Below are positions 1 through 4,886 of a stretch of 7,725 nt of DNA, piece by piece (positions within the stretch are counted from its first letter, which is position 1; each line of letters starts with the position of its first letter). A program made the position numbers and the translations under genes. Origin of the DNA: Candidatus Omnitrophota bacterium. Its GTDB lineage: Bacteria > Omnitrophota > Gorgyraeia > Zapsychrales > Fredricksoniimonadaceae. Under the pieces are notes generated by a model. The model did no database searches, was not told where the DNA came from, and saw nothing but the letters and a program-made list of their open reading frames with translations. The stretch covers positions 1 to 7,725 of the forward strand of contig JAHFGE010000068.1 of assembly GCA_023247575.1 (NCBI GenBank), written 5' to 3'.

Positions 1-1
1 G

Positions 2-604
2 AAGGCGGCCAAGGAAACTTTTGATCATTTTATGCGATTCGAATTCAAAGGTCTTCGCTTAGGCCTGGTGCACGGGCAGATGGACAAGGGCGAATTAGAA
101 GACATGATGGGAAAATTCAGAAACCATGACATTGATATTCTGGTCGCCACCACAGTCCTGGAAGTAGGCCTCGATGTGCCCAATGCCAATGTCATGATCA
201 TCGAGCATGCCGAGCGTTTTGGTTTAAGCCAATTGCATCAGCTCAGGGGCCGCATTGGCCGCAGTCATAAAGATGCCATCTGCATTTTGCTGGGTGACCC
301 GGTGACCGAAGAAGCAAAGAGCCGGCTGGAAGTTATCCTTAAAACCAACGATGGATTTAAAGTGGCGGAGGTTGATTTACAAATTCGCGGCCCAGGTCAT
401 TATTTTGGGCGACACCAGCATGGTTTAAATGAGCTGAAGGTGGCCAATCCTGTTACTCAGCTGGACCTGTTGGAAAAAGCCCGACATGAAGCAGGGCAAA
501 TGATTAAAACCGACCCTTCACTTGGTTTGCCCGAGCATAGGTCTATTAAAGGTATTATTATGAAACGTTATCCGCAGTATTTGGATATGGTCCTGGCAGG
601 GTAA
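2..604 (+). CDS. recG: ATP-dependent DNA helicase RecG, C-terminal part (5' end outside the window)
   Basis: This is the last 200 residues of RecG, a superfamily 2 helicase that remodels stalled replication forks and Holliday junctions. The frame is open from base 2, so the N-terminal wedge domain and helicase motifs I-IV lie upstream. Visible are motif V (ATTVLEVGLDVPNA, about nt 146-187), motif VI with its arginine finger (QLHQLRGRIGRS, about nt 230-265) and the RecG-specific TRG region (DGFKVAEVDLQIRGPG, from about nt 350). The conserved Gly and Gln of the TRG loop are kept (FGRHQHG). The C-terminus is complete and ends in TAA. In related gene clusters recG is often next to rsmD/coaD, and here a TA module sits between them. 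The family call is secure because both helicase and TRG motifs are present. Confidence 0.95.
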   Translation, partial: KAAKETFDHFMRFEFKGLRLGLVHGQMDKGELEDMMGKFRNHDIDILVATTVLEVGLDVPNANVMIIEHAERFGLSQLHQLRGRIGRSHKDAICILLGDPVTEEAKSRLEVILKTNDGFKVAEVDLQIRGPGHYFGRHQHGLNELKVANPVTQLDLLEKARHEAGQMIKTDPSLGLPEHRSIKGIIMKRYPQYLDMVLAG

Positions 605-626
605 TCACCCTATAACAAAGGGGGAC

Positions 627-658
627 AATGGGGACAGTTGAATTCAACTGTCCCCATT
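627..658. repeat. 32-bp perfect palindrome (REP/MITE-like)
   Basis: The left arm AATGGGGACAGTTGAA (627-642) is the exact reverse complement of the right arm TTCAACTGTCCCCATT (643-658), with no spacer and a GAATTC centre. It begins 22 bp after the recG stop. A T-run does not follow, so it is not a canonical intrinsic terminator, though it could fold in RNA. A decayed copy lies at about 6835-6866, upstream of the second TA module. Dispersed GGGGACAG-type palindromes of this kind are often linked to REP/RAYT elements. That link is inference here, because no transposase is in the window. Confidence 0.9.
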
Positions 659-664
659 AGTTAT

Positions 665-680
665 ATAACCTATCGGGTAT
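665..680. promoter_or_regulatory. Candidate HipB operator O1
   Basis: This is an imperfect dyad, ATAACC-TATC-GGGTAT, with 5 of 6 symmetric positions matching. It resembles the dyad inside the hip promoter at 739-756 and has the ATA..CC/GG..TAT style of known HipB operators. Its centre is about 73 bp from the promoter-embedded dyad, close to seven helical turns. Binding by the HipB-like protein is inferred. Confidence 0.5.
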
Positions 681-696
681 GATTATATTTATAATG

Positions 697-713
697 TTCC
701 GTATTGGGTATAA
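697..713. promoter_or_regulatory. Candidate HipB operator O2 (weaker)
   Basis: This site has one strong half-site, GGGTATAA (706-713), and a weaker opposing CC (699-700). It matches half-sites in the dyads on either side. The symmetry is poor, so this is the least certain of the three operator candidates. Confidence 0.35.
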
Positions 714-729
714 CAAAGTGTTAAATTAT

Positions 730-758
730 TTGACATTATACCCTATAGGGGTTATACT
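730..758 (+). promoter_or_regulatory. hipBST promoter (-35 TTGACA, -10 TATACT)
   Basis: The -35 TTGACA (730-735) and the -10 TATACT (753-758) are separated by exactly 17 bp, a near-perfect sigma-70 type promoter. The expected start of transcription, six to seven bases after the -10, falls at about 765, which is the A of the hipB ATG. No Shine-Dalgarno sequence is present before that ATG. The transcript is therefore predicted to be leaderless or nearly so. Confidence 0.8.
739..756. promoter_or_regulatory. Candidate HipB operator O3, inside the promoter
   Basis: The dyad has a perfect 10-bp core CCCTATAGGG (741-750), flanked by TATA on the left and GTTATA on the right. It fills the spacer between the -35 and -10 boxes, so a protein bound here would block RNA polymerase. 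HipB-family antitoxins autoregulate through dyads of this kind, and the assignment follows from position and shape. Confidence 0.65.
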
Positions 759-764
759 ATTACC

Positions 765-980
765 ATGAACTTAGCCAATGAGATCAAACAACTGAGAAAA
801 GAAGCGGGACTAACCCAAATCGAACTCGCCAAAAGGGTAGGCGTAGGTTTAAGGTTTATAAGAGAACTAGAGCAGGGCAAGACCACTGTTCGCTTGGATA
901 AGGTTAACCAGGTTCTGGAATTTTTAGGATGCCATTTGGAAGTAGAACATAATGAACGCCAAAATATTAAAAACAGCTGA
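765..980 (+). CDS. hipB: HipB-like Xre-family DNA-binding antitoxin component
   Basis: This 71-residue protein is almost entirely a helix-turn-helix Xre/Cro domain (residues about 4-60): EIKQLRKEAGLTQIELAKRVG is followed by the recognition helix in VGLRFIRELEQGKTTVRLDKV. The C-terminal tail is short and basic/polar. By family it should bind operator DNA as a dimer, repress its own operon and join the HipS/HipT complex. The start is the ATG at 765: it lies just after a consensus -10 box, with no Shine-Dalgarno sequence, suggesting leaderless translation. Its last 29 bases overlap hipS in another frame, so the two are probably translationally coupled. The gene order B-S-T matches tripartite hipBST. 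The HTH call is certain; the HipB name rests on the neighbours. Confidence 0.88.
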   Translation: MNLANEIKQLRKEAGLTQIELAKRVGVGLRFIRELEQGKTTVRLDKVNQVLEFLGCHLEVEHNERQNIKNS

Positions 981-1281
981 AGTGTTTTTCAAAGACAAAA
1001 GAGCCGGTTTTCTGTATCAAACGGAAAACGGTTATACGTTTGCCTATGATGAAGATTTTCTAAAAGGGAATATTCCTATTTCCCTATCATTATCTCTTCG
1101 CAAGGAACCTTATGAATCCAAAGAATTATTCTCTTTTTTCAGGGGGCTTCTTCCCGAGGGTTGGTATTTAGATATAGTTTCGGCCAAGCTAAAAATAGAA
1201 CGCATGGACCATTTTGGAATTCTTGTTGGTACGGCGGGAGTGGATACTATAGGGGCAGTGACGGTCCGGGAGGCGGCCTGA
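952..1281 (+). CDS. hipS: HipS-like protein (HipA N-terminal subdomain 1 as a separate gene)
   Basis: This 109-residue protein matches the N-terminal subdomain of HipA ('couple_hipA'): LKTAEVFFKDKRAGFLYQTE, then LSLSLRKEPY, FRGLLPEGW (62-71), DHFGILVGTAGVDTIGAVTV near the end. In classical HipA this domain is fused to the kinase; here it stops at TGA and the kinase starts in another frame one base earlier (TGATG). In the described E. coli HipBST system the HipS protein neutralises HipT and a Trp in this segment is reported to occlude the kinase site; W71 is the likely counterpart. The ATG at 952 has an upstream GGAAG. It overlaps hipB by 29 nt. The antitoxin role is inferred from homology and gene order. 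Confidence 0.85.
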   Translation: MNAKILKTAEVFFKDKRAGFLYQTENGYTFAYDEDFLKGNIPISLSLSLRKEPYESKELFSFFRGLLPEGWYLDIVSAKLKIERMDHFGILVGTAGVDTIGAVTVREAA

Positions 1282-2114
1282 TGTTCGGGAGCAATAAAAA
1301 ACCTATCATCCGTTTTTCTTTGCCTGAAATTTCTTTAAAGACACAAGATTTGGTTGGAAAACTTTCTATCTCCGGTGTTCAGCCGAAATTATCAGTCAAA
1401 TTCGACAAAAAATCAGGTGAATTGATTCCTGCTTCTGAGGGTGGGGAATATATTTTGAAACCTCAACCCCAAGCCTTTCCCCATTTGCCTGAGAATGAAC
1501 AGTGTTGCATGGATATTGCGCAAGTTTTGGGTATTGATATTCCCGAACATTGTTTACTGCCTCTTACCGACGGGACCCTTGTTTATGTGGTTAAGCGCTT
1601 TGACCGTCAGGGTATAAAAAAAATACATCAGGAAGATTTTAGCCAGATTTTAGGAAAAGATAAATACGATGGTTCTGTGGAACAAATAGGACGGAAACTT
1701 AAAGAAATTTCTTCCGTGCCTGGTTTGGATGTTCAGCTTTTCTTTGAGAGGGTTGTTTTAAACTTTCTTCTTGGAAATGGGGATGCGCATTTGAAGAATT
1801 ATTCCATTAATTATGATCAAAATATGAAAATAAGATTGTCTCCAGCCTATGATATTGTTTCTTCCAGGCTGGCCATACCTGATGAAGGGGAAGAATCTGC
1901 TTTAACGATCAATGGCAAAAAAAATAGATTGACCAGGGAAGATTTTGATATGGTTGCCCGGTATTTACAAATTCCCAATAAGGTATGTTATGAAAAATTT
2001 ATTAAGAAAGATGGGCAGATAAAAGGTCTTGTCAATTCTTCCATGTTAAATTCTCAAGAGCAAAAGAGTTTTATTGCCATTGTTCAAGAACGTTATCAAC
2101 GGATGGGTTTTTAG
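1281..2114 (+). CDS. hipT: HipT-like Ser/Thr kinase toxin (HipA C-terminal domain)
   Basis: This 277-residue HipA-type kinase should act on a cytosolic substrate; described HipA and HipT kinases phosphorylate aminoacyl-tRNA synthetases (GltX, TrpS), and the target here is unknown. Visible are the Gly-rich gate loop LSISGVQPKLSV with S29/S31, the ATP-binding Lys in EYILKPQ (K60), KRFDR (105-109), the catalytic loop GNGDAHLKNYSI (D168) and the metal-binding LSPAYDI (D191). The active site looks intact. The chosen ATG shares its A with the hipS stop and has GGGAGG seven bases upstream. A longer frame back to a TTG at 1161 would overlap hipS out of frame and reads as low-complexity shadow. It is shorter than E. 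coli HipT (about 335 residues) and lacks an N-terminal extension. It is visibly A+T-richer than rsmD. Confidence 0.9.
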   Translation: MFGSNKKPIIRFSLPEISLKTQDLVGKLSISGVQPKLSVKFDKKSGELIPASEGGEYILKPQPQAFPHLPENEQCCMDIAQVLGIDIPEHCLLPLTDGTLVYVVKRFDRQGIKKIHQEDFSQILGKDKYDGSVEQIGRKLKEISSVPGLDVQLFFERVVLNFLLGNGDAHLKNYSINYDQNMKIRLSPAYDIVSSRLAIPDEGEESALTINGKKNRLTREDFDMVARYLQIPNKVCYEKFIKKDGQIKGLVNSSMLNSQEQKSFIAIVQERYQRMGF

Positions 2115-2134
2115 AAAATTTATTTTCATCGTTC

Positions 2135-2701
2135 ATGATCGTTAATGAGATGAAGATTTCAGCTGGAAAATATAAGGGGCGAAACTTTTACAGGCCCGCG
2201 GGCATCAGGCCCACCCAAGGCATCTTACGGGCGGCGGTTTTTGATATTTTAGGCCATGATTTAGAAGGGCTGTCTTTCTTGGAGCTTTATGCCGGCAGCG
2301 GCGCCATGAGCTTGGAAGCCATATCCCGCGGCGCCTGCAGGGTGGTGATGGTGGAGCATGACCGTAAAAATGCCCAGGTGATCCGCCAGAATTGTGAACT
2401 TTTGAGAATACATTTAGGCGGCCCCTACAGGCTTTTGGAAGCGGACGCTTTGGCTGCCATCAAGCGTTTATCCGCCGATGGCCAGCGCTTTAATATTGTC
2501 TTTTTAGACCCTCCTTATGGATTAAAGCTGGTTAAAAAAACCTTGAAAGTCATAAGGGGCAATGATATATTACACCCTCAAAGTTTTATGGTTATGCAGT
2601 GTGATCGCAGGGATTTGCCTGATGTTCCCGAGGGATTTTCACTGATTACCCAGCGCCGTTATGGAGCTTCATATTTAATTGTTTTCCAGAAAAATGAATA
2701 G
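2135..2701 (+). CDS. rsmD: 16S rRNA (guanine966-N2)-methyltransferase RsmD
   Basis: RsmD methylates G966 of 16S rRNA in the 30S subunit using S-adenosylmethionine. Visible, numbered from the ATG at 2135, are the N-terminal GKYKGR (11-16) and RPT motif (25-27), SAM-binding motif I LELYAGSGAMSLEA (49-62), the ribose-binding acidic residue in VEHD (73-76) and the amino-methyltransferase motif DPPY (125-128). The 188-residue length is normal. The in-frame ATG at 2150 would begin MKISAGKYKGR, the usual RsmD N-terminus, and may be the true start; neither ATG has a convincing Shine-Dalgarno sequence. It begins only 20 bp after hipT with no terminator between them, and it overlaps coaD by 8 nt. Pairing with coaD is a common arrangement. 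Confidence 0.95.
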   Translation: MIVNEMKISAGKYKGRNFYRPAGIRPTQGILRAAVFDILGHDLEGLSFLELYAGSGAMSLEAISRGACRVVMVEHDRKNAQVIRQNCELLRIHLGGPYRLLEADALAAIKRLSADGQRFNIVFLDPPYGLKLVKKTLKVIRGNDILHPQSFMVMQCDRRDLPDVPEGFSLITQRRYGASYLIVFQKNE

Positions 2702-3182
2702 TACAGCCGCTATCTATCCTGGTAGTTTTGACCCTGTGACTAATGGCCATTTGGACATTATCCAGCGGGCTTGCCGTATTTTTGATCGGGTGGTGGTGGC
2801 CGTAGCCGATAATACCACCAAGAAAGCTCTTTTAACGATCGATGAAAGGCTGGATTTGCTTCAAAAAGTAACCCAGGGAATGAGGGGGGTGGAAGTAGAT
2901 TCCTTTGATTCTCTGGTGGTGGAATACGCCCGTCGCAAAAAAATCAATGTTTTGATCCGGGGCTTACGTATGACCTCAGATTTCGATTATGAGTTTCAAA
3001 TTGCGTTGACCAACCGCCGGCTGGCCGAAGATATAGAAACCGTCTTTCTAATGCCTTCCGAGCATATGTCGTTTGTTTCATCGACGTTGCTTAAGGAAGT
3101 GGCCAGCCTGGATGCAGATATATCTTCCTTTGTTCCCAAGGTGGTGGAACGTAAATTGAAGGAACGACTTCAAGGGCGATGA
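2694..3182 (+). CDS. coaD: Phosphopantetheine adenylyltransferase CoaD
   Basis: CoaD catalyses the penultimate step of coenzyme A synthesis, converting 4'-phosphopantetheine plus ATP to dephospho-CoA plus pyrophosphate. The 162-residue product has the nucleotidyltransferase signature YPGSFDPVTNGHLDII (8-23, with the TxGH catalytic motif at 16-19), the RGLRMTSDFDYE segment (89-100) and SSTLLKEVA (129-137), the variant of the ISSxxVRE motif. The ATG at 2694 gives the standard start; the frame also opens at a TTG at 2679, which would add five residues and is less likely. The start overlaps the rsmD stop, suggesting coupled translation. The 3' end overlaps the next gene by ATGA. CoA and phosphopantetheine supply links it functionally to the downstream fatty-acid genes. 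Confidence 0.96.
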   Translation: MNSTAAIYPGSFDPVTNGHLDIIQRACRIFDRVVVAVADNTTKKALLTIDERLDLLQKVTQGMRGVEVDSFDSLVVEYARRKKINVLIRGLRMTSDFDYEFQIALTNRRLAEDIETVFLMPSEHMSFVSSTLLKEVASLDADISSFVPKVVERKLKERLQGR

Positions 3183-3592
3183 AATTTTCTGTTCGCGATG
3201 TCACAGCCAGGGGATTGGAAATCAACCAGACGGTTCCCAAAGAAGGCATAGGATTATCAGACGAGGAAATTGATTTGCGATCGCCCATTACGGTGAAGGC
3301 CAAAATCGAGCGGGTGGCCAATCAAATCCTGGCCCGCACCAAGGTGAAAGCGGATTACGGCTATACGTGTGCCCGTTGCCTGGAGGATTTTCATGAGGAG
3401 CATGAGGCCGAGTACCATTTTAATTTTGAGCTCACGCCACAGACCGAATATGTCGATTTAGGGGAGGAAATACGCCAGGAGATGATCATGGCTAACCCCT
3501 CACGTATTTTGTGTAAAAAGGATTGCCAAGGGATTTGCCCTGGTTGCGGGGCGAATTTAAATTTAGAAAAATGCAAATGTAAGGAGAATTGA
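3179..3592 (+). CDS. yceD: DUF177/YceD family protein
   Basis: This 137-residue protein belongs to the YceD/DUF177 family, which almost always precedes rpmF. Family members are implicated in 23S rRNA and large-subunit accumulation, but the biochemistry is not settled. The N-terminal half is beta-rich and charged. Then come CARCLEDF (Cys 64 and 67), an acidic stretch, and a Cys-rich C-terminus LCKKDCQGICPGCG with a final CKC (Cys 112, 116, 120, 123, 132, 134). These cysteines suggest metal binding and are typical of the non-proteobacterial form. The start codon overlaps the coaD stop as ATGA, with CAAGGG upstream. The stop abuts the rpmF ATG. The assignment is supported by both sequence pattern and neighbour. 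Confidence 0.9.
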   Translation: MKFSVRDVTARGLEINQTVPKEGIGLSDEEIDLRSPITVKAKIERVANQILARTKVKADYGYTCARCLEDFHEEHEAEYHFNFELTPQTEYVDLGEEIRQEMIMANPSRILCKKDCQGICPGCGANLNLEKCKCKEN

Positions 3593-3775
3593 ATGCCATT
3601 ACCCAAACGCCAACATTCCAAACAACGCGGACGCAAACGGCGTACCCATTGGAAAGTAACTGTGGCCGCTTTACGCAAATGCCCCCAATGCCAGAAACCA
3701 GGGCTTCCTCACCGCGTATGTCCATTCTGCGGTTATTATAAAGGTATTCAGATTGCAGAGGTTGTTGCAAAGTGA
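3593..3775 (+). CDS. rpmF: 50S ribosomal protein bL32
   Basis: This 60-residue bL32 is a component of the large ribosomal subunit near the peptidyl-transferase region. The N-terminus MPLPKRQHSKQRGRKRRTHW is typical. The C-terminal half holds a zinc-ribbon with Cys 30, 33, 43 and 46 (CPQC and CPFC), so this is the zinc-containing 'C+' form. A strong AAGGAG lies seven bases before the ATG, which directly follows the yceD stop. The TGA stop is itself the first base triplet of a perfect hairpin (3773-3796). rpmF commonly leads into plsX, but here 130 bp of repeat DNA separates them. Confidence 0.97.
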   Translation: MPLPKRQHSKQRGRKRRTHWKVTVAALRKCPQCQKPGLPHRVCPFCGYYKGIQIAEVVAK

Positions 3776-3796
3776 CCCCGCCTGTAGGCGGGGTCA
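3773..3796. repeat. Perfect 10-bp stem hairpin at the rpmF stop codon
   Basis: TGACCCCGCC (3773-3782), loop TGTA, and GGCGGGGTCA (3787-3796) form a fully paired G+C-rich stem that includes the rpmF stop. There is no T-run afterwards, so it is not a classic Rho-independent terminator, but it could stabilise the upstream mRNA or slow polymerase. Confidence 0.75.
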
Positions 3797-3824
3797 TCCC
3801 CGAATATTCTTATCGGGGATCCAG
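3793..3824 (+). repeat. 32-nt hairpin repeat, copy A
   Basis: GTC is followed by the stem ATCCCCGA (3796-3803), a 9-nt loop, the stem TCGGGGAT (3813-3820) and CCAG. The same architecture recurs in inverted orientation at 3857-3888 with a swapped base pair in the stem. It overlaps the preceding hairpin by four bases. Confidence 0.8.
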
Positions 3825-3829
3825 ACTCC

Positions 3830-3857
3830 GTAGGGGCGATTATTAATCGCCCCCTAC
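3830..3857. repeat. Central palindrome of the repeat block
   Basis: GGGGCGATTA (3833-3842) and TAATCGCCCC (3844-3853) pair around a single T. An outer GTAG/CTAC pairing follows after one unpaired C. It lies between the two inverted 32-nt copies. The composition resembles dispersed intergenic repeats seen in many bacterial genomes; that comparison is from memory. Confidence 0.75.
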
Positions 3858-3888
3858 TAGATGCCCGATTAAAGCATTCGGGCATGAC
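3857..3888 (-). repeat. 32-nt hairpin repeat, copy B (inverted)
   Basis: On the minus strand this reads GTC, stem ATGCCCGA, 9-nt loop, stem TCGGGCAT, CTAG. It matches copy A at most positions; in the stem a C:G pair of copy A is replaced by G:C, keeping the pairing. It ends 17 bp before the plsX start. Confidence 0.8.
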
Positions 3889-3905
3889 AATGTTAGGATG
3901 CAGGT

Positions 3906-4886
3906 ATGAAAATCGTCGTCGATGCCATGGGTGGAGATTACGCTCCGGAGAATGTGATTGCCGGAAGTATCGATGCACTTAAAGAATTTCAAGTCGCTAT
4001 TGCCCTGGCAGGACCGCAGGACCACCTTGCCGCTGAACTTAAAAAATATTCTTACCCCCCTCACATGGTAGAGGTCATTCATGCCCCTGAAGTAGTGGCT
4101 ATGCATGACCCGGCTGTGAGCGCCATTCGTCAAAAACGCAATTCTTCTATTACGGTTGGCTTGGAGTTTTTAAAAAAAGGTGGCTATGATGCTTTTATCA
4201 GTGCCGGAAATACCGGAGCTGTGGTCGCTGCATCCACCATTGTTTTAGGTATGATTCCCGGGGTTGATCGGCCCGGAATCGGCTGTGTTATTCCTTCTTT
4301 AAAAGGTTTTAACCTCATGATTGACATGGGTGCCAACATGGCCGCCAAGCCGGAACATCTTTTGCAGTATGCCAAAATGGCCAAGGTTTATGTGCAGGAA
4401 GTCATTGGCCGTGCCAATCCTAAAGTCGGTCTTTTAAATATTGGAGAGGAAGAATGCAAAGGCACTGATTTTGTGAAGGAAGCCCATAAATTGCTGGAAG
4501 AAAAAGAACCTGCCTTTATCGGGAATCTGGAAGCGAATGAAATCTACATGGGCAAGGCCGATTGCATCGTCTGCGACGGATACGCGGGCAATGTGGCGCT
4601 GAAGGTTTCCGAAGGCCTCATGGAGGCCGTGGCTATTTTAATGAAAAGAGAAATCAGCAAGAATCCTGTTGCCATTTTCGCAGCGCTTTTGCTCAAGACC
4701 ACTTTAAGCGACGCCAGAAAAGCAGCGGATTATTCTGAATACGGCGGGGCGCCCTTATTGGGAGTTAATGGATTGGTGATTATCGGTCATGGTCGTTCCT
4801 CCCCTAAGGCTATCAAAAATGCCATTCGGGTGGCCAAGCGGGAAGTGGAGCATAATGTTTTGGCCAAGATTAAAGGGGTTTTATGA
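3906..4886 (+). CDS. plsX: Phosphate acyltransferase PlsX
   Basis: PlsX is a peripheral membrane enzyme that converts acyl-ACP and phosphate to acyl-phosphate, the donor for PlsY in phosphatidic acid synthesis. The 326-residue product has the normal length and the family landmarks: MKIVVDAMGGDYAPE at the N-terminus, ISAGNTGAVVAAS (98-110), MGANMAAKPEHL (141-152), LLNIGEEECKGTDFVKEAH (176-194) and the C-terminal-half CDGYAGNVALKVSEG (223-237). The ATG at 3906 is preceded by AGGATG/CAGG. It follows the hairpin block, so it may depend on readthrough or on a promoter not recognised here. Its stop overlaps the fabH start (ATGATGA), which fits the usual plsX-fabH pairing. Confidence 0.97.
   Translation: MKIVVDAMGGDYAPENVIAGSIDALKEFQVAIALAGPQDHLAAELKKYSYPPHMVEVIHAPEVVAMHDPAVSAIRQKRNSSITVGLEFLKKGGYDAFISAGNTGAVVAASTIVLGMIPGVDRPGIGCVIPSLKGFNLMIDMGANMAAKPEHLLQYAKMAKVYVQEVIGRANPKVGLLNIGEEECKGTDFVKEAHKLLEEKEPAFIGNLEANEIYMGKADCIVCDGYAGNVALKVSEGLMEAVAILMKREISKNPVAIFAALLLKTTLSDARKAADYSEYGGAPLLGVNGLVIIGHGRSSPKAIKNAIRVAKREVEHNVLAKIKGVL

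Noticed and set aside
627..658. Intrinsic terminator for recG
   Set aside because: The dyad is perfect but has no loop and no following T-run, and it recurs elsewhere in the window, so a dispersed repeat explains it better.
1161..1280. Extended N-terminus of the kinase frame upstream of 1281
   Set aside because: It begins with TTG, overlaps hipS out of frame, and reads as low-complexity sequence without HipA similarity; the ATG at 1281 has a proper ribosome binding site.
3773..3888. CRISPR array or riboswitch before plsX
   Set aside because: There are only two related units, in opposite orientation and without spacers of regular length, and no recognised riboswitch core is visible.
3391..4133. 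Several minus-strand open frames over yceD, rpmF and plsX
   Set aside because: They lie opposite conserved genes or over hairpin repeats, mutually overlap, and have no family features.
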